Positions 1 through 8,267 of a DNA stretch of 64,000 bases are shown in pieces. The notes under the pieces are model-generated. The model was not told where the DNA came from. It saw nothing but the letters and a program-made list of their open reading frames with translations, and ran no database searches. The translations under genes and the position numbers were made by a program. Position 1 is the first letter of the stretch. Each line of letters begins with the position of its first letter. Origin of the DNA: Alg239-R122 sp041746135 (lineage in GTDB: Bacteria; Pseudomonadota; Alphaproteobacteria; Sphingomonadales; Sphingomonadaceae); the NCBI GenBank assembly GCA_041746135.1, contig JBGTHQ010000037.1, positions 62,001 to 126,000 of the forward strand. Reading direction: 5' to 3'.

Positions 1-664
1 AGCGCTGCCGCATGGTCGTGATCGGCATCACCGCCACATCGTCATTGTCGTTGCCGAAACTCGACCCTTTGGATTCGAGCACGCCGATGACCTTGAACGG
101 AATGCGGTTCACGCGGATGGTTTCGCCGACCGGATCGAAATCGCCGAACAGATTTTCCGCAACGCTGGCGCCCAGCAACAGCACGCGCGACGACGTGCGG
201 ACATCGGCATCGGTGATAAAGCGTCCCGTTTGCGCCGCGACACTGGACACCTGGCCGTATCCCGGCGTCGCGCCGATGGCATTGGTCGCGGCGTTGCGGC
301 CCGCAGATACCATGTTGATATTGGCGCGCAGCTGCGGCGCGATATCGGTCACGCCGTCGATTTCGCGCAAGATGGCATCGGCATCGCGCGTGGTGAGCCG
401 CCCGCGTTCGAACGTCTGCCGGCCGCCCTCGCTGTCGGGCTGCGGAAAGATCAGCGCCATGTTGGAGCCGAGCGTGTTGATCGAATCCATCACAGACGAT
501 TGCGCGCCGCTGCCCACGCCGACCGCCAATGTGACCGCGAACACCCCGATCATCACCCCCAAAGTGGTCAGGATCGAGCGCATCAAATTGGTGCGCAGCG
601 CCGTCATGGCGATCGCGATATTGACCAGCCAGCCCGACAGGCGCGGAGCGACACCTTTTTTCAT
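1..664 (-). CDS. macB: MacB-type ABC transporter permease (partial, C-terminus beyond left edge)
   Basis: Inner-membrane permease of a MacAB-type tripartite efflux or export system. The first 221 residues are visible, starting MKKGVAPRLS. A transmembrane helix at about residues 25-45 is followed by a periplasmic MacB_PCD-like region with the conserved pattern of an ATRT/QxG-rich domain. The start ATG (664-662) overlaps the TGA of the ATPase gene in an ATGA junction, so the two subunits are translationally coupled. The substrate cannot be told from the sequence. Family members export antibiotics, peptides or lipoprotein-like molecules through a TolC-type channel, and one lies nearby at 3977. 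The gene runs out of the window, so its length and C-terminal helices are unseen. Confidence 0.85.
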   Translation of the reverse strand, partial: MKKGVAPRLSGWLVNIAIAMTALRTNLMRSILTTLGVMIGVFAVTLAVGVGSGAQSSVMDSINTLGSNMALIFPQPDSEGGRQTFERGRLTTRDADAILREIDGVTDIAPQLRANINMVSAGRNAATNAIGATPGYGQVSSVAAQTGRFITDADVRTSSRVLLLGASVAENLFGDFDPVGETIRVNRIPFKVIGVLESKGSSFGNDNDDVAVMPITTMRQR

Positions 665-1386
665 GCGCGCGACTCCGCGGACGCGGCAATGCGGCGATTG
701 TGGACAGGGCCGTCCTCGATCACCTTGCCGTCGCGAAAGATGATCTTGCGCTCGGCATGATCAGCGATTTCATCCTCGTGCGTCACGAGTATCACGGTGA
801 TCCCGTCGTAGTTGAGCTGCTGGAAAATCTGCATAATGTCCTCGGACGTGCGCGTATCAAGCGCGCCGGTGGGCTCATCGGCCAGCAGCATCAGCGGTTC
901 GGTCACCAGCGCGCGGGCGATGGCCACGCGCTGCTGCTGCCCGCCCGACAGCATGGCCGGCGTATGGTCCAGCCGTTCGCCCAGCCCCATGTCCGCGAGT
1001 TTGCGGTTGGCCAGTTCGCGCCGCTCCTCGCCGCCCTTGCCCGCGTAAATCAAAGGCACTGCGACATTATCGGTCGCGGTGGTGCGGGCGAGCAGATTGA
1101 ACTGCTGGAATACGAAGCCGATCTTGCGGTTGCGCAAATCGGCCAGCGCATCGCTTTCCATATCGCTGGTGGCGATCCCGTCGATCGCCACTGTGCCCGA
1201 TGTCGGCACGTCGAGACAGCCGATCATGTTCATGAACGTCGATTTGCCCGATCCGCTCGTGCCCATGATGGCGACGAATTCGCCGCGCGCGATCGACAGC
1301 GATACGCCATCGACCGCATGCACCGTTTCGCTGCCCAGCTCGTAGGTCTTGACGAGATCGGTGCTGCGGACCAGAGGGTGGTCCAT
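661..1386 (-). CDS. MacB-type ABC transporter ATP-binding protein
   Basis: Cytoplasmic ATPase (241 aa) that powers the adjacent permease. Walker A GTSGSGKST is at residues 42-50, the signature LSGGQ at 146-150, and Walker B ending LLADEP at about 167-172. The LolD/MacB subfamily is indicated by the phrase ADEPTGALD and by the neighbouring MacA and MacB permease genes. The start ATG shares one base with the TGA of the upstream membrane fusion protein (TGATG), and the stop overlaps the permease start by four bases. The three genes therefore form one tightly packed operon transcribed leftward. In E. coli MacB the ATPase and permease are one polypeptide; here they are separate. Confidence 0.9.
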   Translation of the reverse strand: MDHPLVRSTDLVKTYELGSETVHAVDGVSLSIARGEFVAIMGTSGSGKSTFMNMIGCLDVPTSGTVAIDGIATSDMESDALADLRNRKIGFVFQQFNLLARTTATDNVAVPLIYAGKGGEERRELANRKLADMGLGERLDHTPAMLSGGQQQRVAIARALVTEPLMLLADEPTGALDTRTSEDIMQIFQQLNYDGITVILVTHEDEIADHAERKIIFRDGKVIEDGPVHNRRIAASAESRA

Positions 1387-2642
1387 CAGCCGCCATCCTC
1401 TTCTTCATCGCCGTCGCTTCCGTCCAGGTTGCGACTGCGCACCAGCACTTTCTGTCCGGCCTTCACGCCCCTGACAATCTCGGTATAGTCTTCCCCCTCT
1501 AGCCCGATCTTCACTTTTGCCTCTTCGGGTTTGAAGGGGTCGGCCGTGGTGATCCACAATGCCGACCGGCGGCTGTCCGGCGATGCTTTCTTTTTGGGCG
1601 CGCCTTCTTCGACCGGCGGGCGGTCCTCTGCGCGCGGGCGGAAACGCAGCGCTGCTGCGGGGACGCGCAGCACGTTCGCTTTTCGGCCGGTAACGATGTC
1701 GACATTCGCGGTCATCCCGGTCAGCAACTTGCCCTCCAGATTGTCGACATCCAGAATGACCAGATAGCTGACCGCATTTTGCACTTCGTTGGCGGATTTG
1801 CGGATCTGCTGCACGCGCGCGGCGAATTTCTCGTCGGGATAGCTGTCGACGGTAAAGGTCACCCGCTGACCGACCTCCACCTGCCCGATATCGGCTTCGT
1901 CGACCGAGGCTTCGACCTGCATCTTGCTGGTATCGGCGGCGATTTCGAACAGGTTCGGAGTCTGGAAACCGGCCGTTACGGTCGATCCCGGCTCGATCAG
2001 CTTGTTGATGACCACGCCGCTGGTCGGCGCGGTGATGACGGTGCGGTTGAGATCGAGCTGTGCCGAAGATAGCTGCGCCGCGCTCTGCGCGATCTGCGCA
2101 CGGGCCGATTGCGCCTGGGCCTGGGCGGATGCCATCGATGCCCGTGCGGTGGCAACCAGGTTCTGCGCCTGGTCAAGCTGCGTTTTCGATACGAACCCTT
2201 TTTCGGCCAGTTCCTGCCGCCGCGCGAAATCGCGGCCCTGTACCTGCACGTCGGTGCGCGAGCGGTCAATCGCGGCCTCGGCCTGCAACAGGGCCGCGCG
2301 GGCCAGTTGCACCTGCGCCTGCGCCTGGGTGACCTGCGCGCGGATACGCGTATCGTCGATCCGGGCCAGCACCTGCCCCTTGGTTACGGGCGAATTGAAA
2401 TCGACATAGACCGCCGTCACCTGTCCCGAAACCTCCGAACCCACATTGATGGTATTGAGCGCGCGCAGCTTGCCGCTGGCGGATACCACGCGAACAACCT
2501 CGCCTTTCGTGACGGCCTCGGTTTCATATTCATATGCCGGGGGCGAAGGTACGAATACGGAATAGAGAATCAGCGCCAGCACCAGCGCGATTATCCCGGT
2601 AATATATGGATGCCGTTTCATCCACGCCCAGATTTTCTTCAT
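1386..2642 (-). CDS. macA: MacA-like periplasmic adaptor (membrane fusion protein, RND/HlyD family)
   Basis: Adaptor that links the inner-membrane ABC transporter to an outer-membrane channel. I start it at MKKIWAWM (ATG 2642-2640), giving 418 aa, because a single N-terminal transmembrane helix (about residues 12-30) follows at once. Upstream in-frame codons add a composition-poor leader. The body has a biotinyl-lipoyl half-domain, a long Ala/Gln-rich coiled-coil hairpin (about residues 95-200), the second lipoyl half with TAPTSGVV, and beta-barrel and membrane-proximal domains. An acidic tail ends the protein. It is first in an operon with the ATPase and permease. The TolC-family protein at 3977 could be its partner, which is an inference. 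Confidence 0.88.
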   Translation of the reverse strand: MKKIWAWMKRHPYITGIIALVLALILYSVFVPSPPAYEYETEAVTKGEVVRVVSASGKLRALNTINVGSEVSGQVTAVYVDFNSPVTKGQVLARIDDTRIRAQVTQAQAQVQLARAALLQAEAAIDRSRTDVQVQGRDFARRQELAEKGFVSKTQLDQAQNLVATARASMASAQAQAQSARAQIAQSAAQLSSAQLDLNRTVITAPTSGVVINKLIEPGSTVTAGFQTPNLFEIAADTSKMQVEASVDEADIGQVEVGQRVTFTVDSYPDEKFAARVQQIRKSANEVQNAVSYLVILDVDNLEGKLLTGMTANVDIVTGRKANVLRVPAAALRFRPRAEDRPPVEEGAPKKKASPDSRRSALWITTADPFKPEEAKVKIGLEGEDYTEIVRGVKAGQKVLVRSRNLDGSDGDEEEDGG

Positions 2643-2869
2643 AGAATATTGCCCCGCCATGTGTGCGTCCAAGACAATGCGTCTGCGCACGCGCCTTGTT
2701 TTAGAGCAGTTTACGCGCTTGCCAAGGATTTTTCTCCCCCAAGCAAATGCGGCCCCGGTATGTCCCGCAACCACTTAGCCTCGCCGTTAATTACAGGTAA
2801 ATCGGGAAACTTCCCGGTTAGGGACTAGCGGATTCCGGGAATGGAAAAGAGAGTAAAGGGGGGAAATGG

Positions 2870-2940
2870 AGGCCCGAGCCGGAATCGAACCGGCGTGGAC
2901 GGATTTGCAATCCGCTGCGTAACCACTCCGCCATCGGGCC
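2870..2940 (-). tRNA. tRNA-Cys (anticodon GCA)
   Basis: Read on the minus strand, the 7-bp acceptor stem GGCCCGA pairs with TCGGGCC. The anticodon arm has loop TTGCAAA (anticodon GCA, complement of 2906-2908) and the T arm has the GGTTCGATTCC core. The unpaired base after the acceptor stem is U, the usual discriminator for tRNA-Cys. No CCA is encoded directly after it. No other tRNA was found in the window. Confidence 0.95.
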
Positions 2941-3264
2941 AACCCCGCGCAAATGCTAGGATTGAGCCGGATTGTCAAGCAAGAGTTTGCATTTCGAGGA
3001 GTATGGCGGGATAGAACCGAAAAATTGGAGCGCGGACTTTGGTCTGTGCGCCCAAAACCCGTGCGCACAAAAAACTGTGCTTATAAACGACGTTCGATAC
3101 AAAATATCAGCTTTTGGTCGATATTTTCCTTAACGTTCTTGGCTATATCGATAGCACGCGGTAAGAAAGCCCACAAAACAGCTTGACTGTATTGTATTTA
3201 TAATACAGTTTCCTGTCATTGTCCTTTGATATCTAATCAATTATAACGAGACGCAAAAACTCCC
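2941..3264. other. AT-rich intergenic region upstream of pcm
   Basis: 324 bases between the tRNA-Cys and pcm with no convincing gene. Short ORFs here have no ribosome binding site and read across the tRNA. The right half is AT-rich and holds the inverted repeat described separately at 3187-3208. It probably contains the promoter of the rightward pcm-tolC-popZ run, but I could not identify a well-spaced -35/-10 pair. Confidence 0.6.
3187..3208. promoter_or_regulatory. Inverted repeat, candidate operator upstream of pcm-tolC
   Basis: CTGTATT, an 8-base centre, then AATACAG: a perfect 7+7 palindrome 56 bases before the pcm start. The centre includes TATAAT-like sequence at 3199-3204. TTGACT lies at 3183-3188, but the gap between them is only 10 bases, so this is not a standard sigma-70 promoter. 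Half-site symmetry and position fit a repressor operator; the regulator is unknown. Confidence 0.4.
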
Positions 3265-3942
3265 ATGCCATCACAGTCCATTCCTGAATTGCAGCATCAT
3301 TATACCGCGATGCGCCGTGTTATGGTGGAAAGCCAATTGCGTCCCAGCGATGTTAACGATCCCGTCATATTCGGGGCCATGGCAGTCACTCCGCGCGAGA
3401 ATTTCGTACCCGAAACGCGCCGAGCCACCTGTTATATGGATCGCGCCGTCCCGCTGAATGACAGCGGGCGCATGCTGAACCCGCCGCTGGCGACCGGATT
3501 GATGCTGGACCGTGCCCAGCTTCGCCATGACGACACCGTATTAGTGGTGGGGGCGAGTACGGGGTATCTTGCCGCTTTGCTGGCACCGCTGGTACAGTCC
3601 GTCACCGCGCTGGAAGAGGACGAGGCGCTTGTCGCCATCGCGCGCACAACATTGCGGGACTATGCCAATATCGAAATTGTGTATGGCGACCTGGCACGGG
3701 GGTGCACTGAAAGCGCGCCCTATTCCCTGATCGTCATAGACGGTGCTGCCGAACGCATTCCGGAAGCTATGGCCCGGCAACTCGCCGAGAATGGCCGCTT
3801 GCTGACAGGCATTGTGGAGCACGGTGTCACCCGCATCGCGATCGGCAATAATCGCGGCGGCACGTTCGGTATGAACAGCTTTGTCGATTCGGACATAACG
3901 CCGCTGCCCCAATTCGCAGTGCCGAAAACCTATCAGTTTTAA
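3265..3942 (+). CDS. pcm: Protein-L-isoaspartate O-methyltransferase family protein
   Basis: SAM-dependent methyltransferase of the PCMT family (225 aa), which in the classic case methylates L-isoaspartyl residues so that damaged proteins can be repaired. The SAM-binding motif VLVVGASTGYLAALLA is at about residues 91-106, followed by an acidic strand end (ALEED) and the post-motif segment SLIVIDGAAE. The N-terminal MVESQLRPSDV segment is typical of the alphaproteobacterial branch that sits directly before tolC. It lies 34 bases ahead of tolC on the same strand, so the two are probably co-transcribed. Members of this branch may not all act on isoaspartate, so the substrate is inferred from the family. 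Confidence 0.85.
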   Translation: MPSQSIPELQHHYTAMRRVMVESQLRPSDVNDPVIFGAMAVTPRENFVPETRRATCYMDRAVPLNDSGRMLNPPLATGLMLDRAQLRHDDTVLVVGASTGYLAALLAPLVQSVTALEEDEALVAIARTTLRDYANIEIVYGDLARGCTESAPYSLIVIDGAAERIPEAMARQLAENGRLLTGIVEHGVTRIAIGNNRGGTFGMNSFVDSDITPLPQFAVPKTYQF

Positions 3943-3976
3943 GCAGCGGCAAGCGGGAACAGGGAAAGAGCGGACC

Positions 3977-5440
3977 ATGGGAGTTTTCACACACAGCAAG
4001 CGCAAATATCTGACAGGAGCAGCAGTGGCGGCCTGTCTGATCGCCGCGCCCGCGCAGGCCGATACCTTACGCGAAGCGCTGGTTGCCGCCTATGAAACCA
4101 ACCCGACACTGGCCGCCGCTCGTGCACAACAGCGTGCGACGGACGAAACCGTTCCTCTTGCCAAGGCGGAAGGGCGGCCCAATGCCGCCGGACAGGCCAG
4201 CTATAACGAATTCCTGAAAAAAAGCCCGAACAGCTTTACCTCTCCCGACCGGCAACTGACGGCAGGCGTGCAGCTGGCCGTGCCCGTCTATTCGGGCGGC
4301 ACCGTTCGCAGTGCGATACGCGCGGCGGAAAACCGGGTCGAGGCGGGGCATGCCAATTTGCGCGGCACCGAATCGGCGCTGTTCAGCAATGTCGTCGCGG
4401 CCTATATGGATGTTATTCGCGATGAAGCCGTAGTCGGCCTGAACGCCCAGAACGTCCGCATACTCCAAACCAATTTGCAAGCCACCGGCGACCGGTTCGA
4501 GATCGGCGATCTGACCCGTACCGATGTCGCCCAGTCGGAATCGCGCCTTGCCGTGTCGCGCAGCGATTTGCAAACCGCCCGGGCCAACCTGATCCGCAGC
4601 AAGGAAATCTATATCCAGCTCGTCGGCAATCCGCCCGGGAATCTGGAAGCGCCGCCGCCGCTTCCCAACCTGCCCGAAAGCCCTGCAATGGCAGTCGATA
4701 TCGCGATCGAGAACAATCCGGACCTAATCGCCGCGAAAGAGGAAATCGAGGCCAGCCGCTATGACATCCGTACCGCAGACGGCAGCAAGCTACCGCGCGT
4801 GGAAGTCTTTACCAACGGCGGCTATGCCGATTTTTTCGGCACGCTGGGGGGCAATTCCGGCGGCATTTTCACGCAGCAATCGACGACCGCCGATGCCGGT
4901 GTCCGCCTGACCGTCCCGCTGTACCAAGGTGGCCGCCCCGCGGCTCTGGTGCGTCAGGCGCAGGCGCGTTTCAGCGCGGCACTTGAACGCGAAATTGCCG
5001 CCGAACGCGATGTCATCGCGCAAACCCGTTCGGCCTATTCCAGCTGGCAGGCATCGTTGCAAGTCATCGAATCCTCGCAACAGGCGGTCGATGCCAGTGC
5101 GCTTTCGCTCGAAGGCGTGCGCGCCGAAAACAGCGTCGGCAACCGGACGATATTGGACATATTGAATGCCGAGCAGGAACTTCTCGCCGCGCAGGTGCAA
5201 CTGGTCACGGCACGGCGCAACGCCTATGTTGCGGGCTTCACCCTGCTTGCCGCGATGGGCCGGGCGGAAGCGCGCGATCTGGGGCTGGAAGGCGGCGTGC
5301 TGTACGACCCGGTCGTCAATTTCGAACGCATTGAAGGCAAGTGGAACGATTTCGACCGCAATCCCCAGCCGGAGCCGCAATCCACCCGCACCGTTGACAC
5401 CGCGCCGCAAAAGGCGACAATAGGCCCTGTTGACGAATAA
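3977..5440 (+). CDS. tolC: TolC-family outer membrane efflux channel
   Basis: Outer-membrane trimeric channel protein (487 aa) for type I secretion and drug efflux. An N-terminal signal peptide ends near AQA-D (about residue 29). Two homologous halves follow, each with long alpha-helical coiled-coil segments (first half from TLREALVAAYETNPTL, second half from PAMAVDIAIENNPDL) and beta-strand segments such as QLTAGVQLAVPVYSGG. The second repeat has the matching VRLTVPLYQGG. The length is normal for the TolC/AggA type. It lies between pcm and a popZ-like gene and may serve the MacAB-type pump at 1-2642 or other pumps elsewhere. Confidence 0.93.
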   Translation: MGVFTHSKRKYLTGAAVAACLIAAPAQADTLREALVAAYETNPTLAAARAQQRATDETVPLAKAEGRPNAAGQASYNEFLKKSPNSFTSPDRQLTAGVQLAVPVYSGGTVRSAIRAAENRVEAGHANLRGTESALFSNVVAAYMDVIRDEAVVGLNAQNVRILQTNLQATGDRFEIGDLTRTDVAQSESRLAVSRSDLQTARANLIRSKEIYIQLVGNPPGNLEAPPPLPNLPESPAMAVDIAIENNPDLIAAKEEIEASRYDIRTADGSKLPRVEVFTNGGYADFFGTLGGNSGGIFTQQSTTADAGVRLTVPLYQGGRPAALVRQAQARFSAALEREIAAERDVIAQTRSAYSSWQASLQVIESSQQAVDASALSLEGVRAENSVGNRTILDILNAEQELLAAQVQLVTARRNAYVAGFTLLAAMGRAEARDLGLEGGVLYDPVVNFERIEGKWNDFDRNPQPEPQSTRTVDTAPQKATIGPVDE

Positions 5441-5474
5441 ACCTGTACGTTAACCATGTGATTCGGGGACAATC

Positions 5475-5936
5475 ATGGCCAAGTCAGTAGCAGAACCCAG
5501 TGTCGAGGAAATCCTCGCGTCGATCAAGAAAGTGATTGCGCAGGAAGGCCGCGAAGCCGCTCTGTCGCGCGGCCGCGATGTCGTCCGGTCCAAGCCCAAA
5601 CCGGCCAAGCCCGCCACATCCTATGACCATGCGGACGGGGAAGCGGATGATGAGAATGTGCTGGAACTGACCGATGATTTCGAACCTGATGCCGAAGAAG
5701 ACGCGCTGGTGAGCGCGGATAAACGTAACGCCATGCGCGAATCGCTGGCCGTTCTTTCGACATTGTCCGAGCCCGGGGCTGCCCCCCGCATCGTCCAGTC
5801 GGGCGAAACTTCGCTGGAAGCCATGGTGCGGGACATGCTGCGGCCCATGCTGGCACAGTGGCTGGATGAGAACCTGCCCAATCTGGTCGAAACGATGGTG
5901 GCCAAAGAGATCAGCAAAATCACCCGCAAGGGATAA
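5475..5936 (+). CDS. PopZ/DUF2497 family protein
   Basis: 153-aa protein with the two conserved ends of the DUF2497/PopZ family. The N-terminal helix VEEILASIKKVIAQEG is at about residues 9-24, and a C-terminal helical segment (about 112-153, MVRDMLRPMLAQWLDENLP) is thought to drive oligomerisation. Between them is an acidic, low-complexity linker, as in Caulobacter PopZ, a polar organising protein that tethers the chromosome origin and cell-cycle regulators. The start has a short GGGG ribosome site 8 bases upstream. The gene lies 34 bases after tolC, a recurring alphaproteobacterial neighbour. The polar role here is inferred from the family. Confidence 0.82.
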   Translation: MAKSVAEPSVEEILASIKKVIAQEGREAALSRGRDVVRSKPKPAKPATSYDHADGEADDENVLELTDDFEPDAEEDALVSADKRNAMRESLAVLSTLSEPGAAPRIVQSGETSLEAMVRDMLRPMLAQWLDENLPNLVETMVAKEISKITRKG

Positions 5937-6090
5937 TGCCCAGGGTTTTCCTGTAAATTCCATTATCTGCCAGCTCTTGCCCTCAGTTTGCAGAGCTCTG
6001 CGTACATTTGCAGACATGATGAAACGCCATATCGCGCTCACAATCATCTCCCGCTTGTGGGACGGGCCGATCTGTTATAATCCGTTTCAT

Positions 6091-8184
6091 ATGAAACATA
6101 TTCTCAAAGCCAGCCTGTGCGCGTTCGCCATTGCCAGCGCCCCTTTTGCCCTTTCCCTCGAAGCCGCCGCGCGGCCGATGACCGAAACCGATCTTGCGAC
6201 GCTGAACCGCCTGGGCGGGGTCGTGGTTTCGCCCGATGGTCAATGGGCGGCCTATCAGCTGACTACAACGGACGATGTCAGCCTGGAGCGCACCACGCAA
6301 GTCTATCTGGTGCGAACCGGCGGCGGTGCGATGCCGCCGCTGCTGATCGCCGACCATCCCGGCGCGGCCGAACACAGCCCGGCATTTGCGCATGACGGTA
6401 AGGCGCTCTATTATCTCTCCGACCGCAGCGGGTCCGAACAGTTGTGGATGGTGCCGCTTTCGGCGACCGGTGCCGCAGGCGATCCCGTACAGGCAAGCGA
6501 TGTGGCCGCCGCCATTGCCGGATATAAATTGTCCCCCGATGGCCGCGCCGTCGCGATATTCGGCGATATCGCCAAGACCTGTCCCACGTTCGGTTGCAAG
6601 GATGACGGCGACACTGCCAATGACGGGATCGGCACCGGCCGCGAATATACGCAAAATTTCACGCGCCACTGGAGCAGCTGGGAAACCCCCGGCAATTACA
6701 GCCGGATATTCGCATTCGGGCTGGACGGTGGCAAGCTGACCGGGACCGGCGCAGCGATGGATGGCGATCTGGTCGGCGACAGCCCGTCCAAACCGTTTGG
6801 CGGGAACGAGGAAATCGCATGGGACGCGAAAGGGCTGAACGTGCTGTTCGCGCTGCGCACCGCCGATGCGCAGGAAAACAAGTCGACCAATCTCGACATC
6901 TATTCGGCGCGTATCGACGGTATGGAGGCTCCGCGCAACCTGACCGCGGCAAACAGGGCCACCGACACATTGCCCGCACCGTCGCCCGATGGCAAATATC
7001 TGGCATGGGCGGCGATGGAACGTCCCGGCTATGAAAGCGACCGGCTGGTTGTCATGCTGCACGATCATACCACCGGCAAGACGCGCGCGCTGACCCGGGA
7101 TTGGGACCGCAGCGTCGGTTCGATCGCCTGGGCGCCCGACAGCCGCAGCATCGTTGTCACGGCCGGGGAGATACTCGACAATCCCGCTTTCCGCGTCGAT
7201 GTGAACAGCGGCAAGGTTACCCGCCTGACCGGTGCCGGCAATGTCGGCGATGTCACGCCGCTGGCCGACGGATCGATCGTCTATACGATGAATTCGATCC
7301 AGGCACCGAACGATATCTACCGCCGCGATGCCAAGGGCAAGGTCACGCAGCTGACCAATGTCAACGGCGCGAAACTGGCCGCGATCGATCCGGTCACGAT
7401 CGAGCGTTTTTCCTTTGCGGGTGCGGAGGGAGACACTGTCTGGGGCCAGATTATCAAGCCTGCCGACGAAAACACCGCGAGTGGCAAGATTCCGGTCGCC
7501 TTTCTGGTGCATGGCGGTCCGCAGGGATCGTTCGGCAACAGCTGGTCATACCGCTGGAATCCGAAAGTCATGGCAAACCAGGGATATGCCGCCGTTACCG
7601 TGGATTTCCACGGCAGCACCGGATATGGACAGAAATTCACCGACAGCATCAACCAGGATTGGGGCGGCAAACCGCTCACCGACCTGAAGCTCGGCCTTGC
7701 GGCGGCAGGAAAACAGGATGCGGGCATCGACATCCAGAACGCCTGCGCGCTGGGCGCGTCCTATGGCGGCTATATGATGAACTGGATCGCGGGCAACTGG
7801 AGCGACGGTTTCAAGTGTATCGTCAACCATGCCGGCGTGTTCGACCTGCGTGCCATGTCGCTGTCGACCGAGGAGCTGTGGTTCGATTACTGGGACCATG
7901 GGGGCCCGTGGTGGACACGGCCCAATCCTGAAAAATGGAATCCGGTAAACCATATCGAAAAATGGAAAACGCCGACGCTCGTCATTCATGGCGAAAAAGA
8001 TTTCCGCATTCCCTATTCACAATCGCTGATGGCATTTACCGCATTGCAGGAAATGAAAGTCCCGTCGAAGCTGCTGGTTTTTCCCGATGAAAATCACTGG
8101 ATCAACAAGCCGAAAAACTCGATCCAATGGCACCGCAACGTGTTCGGCTGGCTGGACACATATTTGAAGGACAAGGCGGAGTAA
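6091..8184 (+). CDS. Secreted S9 family prolyl-oligopeptidase-type peptidase
   Basis: Serine peptidase (697 aa) with an N-terminal signal peptide, a WD40-like beta-propeller (roughly residues 40-430) and a C-terminal alpha/beta-hydrolase. The catalytic triad is visible: Ser557 in GASYGG, Asp637 in HGEKDFRIP, and His669 in PDENHW. I choose the ATG at 6091 because it starts directly at the signal peptide; the open frame continues upstream into popZ but without a signal. Family members cleave dipeptides or oligopeptides (dipeptidyl-peptidase or acylaminoacyl-peptidase-like). It probably acts in the periplasm. It is followed by valS after 83 bases. Confidence 0.9.
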   Translation: MKHILKASLCAFAIASAPFALSLEAAARPMTETDLATLNRLGGVVVSPDGQWAAYQLTTTDDVSLERTTQVYLVRTGGGAMPPLLIADHPGAAEHSPAFAHDGKALYYLSDRSGSEQLWMVPLSATGAAGDPVQASDVAAAIAGYKLSPDGRAVAIFGDIAKTCPTFGCKDDGDTANDGIGTGREYTQNFTRHWSSWETPGNYSRIFAFGLDGGKLTGTGAAMDGDLVGDSPSKPFGGNEEIAWDAKGLNVLFALRTADAQENKSTNLDIYSARIDGMEAPRNLTAANRATDTLPAPSPDGKYLAWAAMERPGYESDRLVVMLHDHTTGKTRALTRDWDRSVGSIAWAPDSRSIVVTAGEILDNPAFRVDVNSGKVTRLTGAGNVGDVTPLADGSIVYTMNSIQAPNDIYRRDAKGKVTQLTNVNGAKLAAIDPVTIERFSFAGAEGDTVWGQIIKPADENTASGKIPVAFLVHGGPQGSFGNSWSYRWNPKVMANQGYAAVTVDFHGSTGYGQKFTDSINQDWGGKPLTDLKLGLAAAGKQDAGIDIQNACALGASYGGYMMNWIAGNWSDGFKCIVNHAGVFDLRAMSLSTEELWFDYWDHGGPWWTRPNPEKWNPVNHIEKWKTPTLVIHGEKDFRIPYSQSLMAFTALQEMKVPSKLLVFPDENHWINKPKNSIQWHRNVFGWLDTYLKDKAE

Positions 8185-8267
8185 TCCGCTTTTCCGTCTC
8201 GCGATAACGGCGAATCTAATCGTGCAACCCGCTTGAATAACGCTTATCATGCGTTAAAGCGGTGCGC

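Noticed and set aside
12..743. Plus-strand open frame at the left edge
   Set aside because: The minus strand reads as a MacB permease coupled to its ATPase.
3183..3204. TTGACT followed by TATAAT before pcm
   Set aside because: Only 10 bases separate the two boxes, so they cannot form a sigma-70 promoter together.
5983..7512. 509-codon minus-strand open frame opposite the S9 peptidase
   Set aside because: Composition (many Arg, Gly, Ile, Asp) is what one gets from the complement of a GC-rich gene; the plus strand has a full catalytic triad and signal peptide.
8239..8256. AACGC-TTATCAT-GCGTT hairpin before valS as a terminator or T-box
   Set aside because: A 5-bp stem with no T-run and no T-box features; too weak to annotate.
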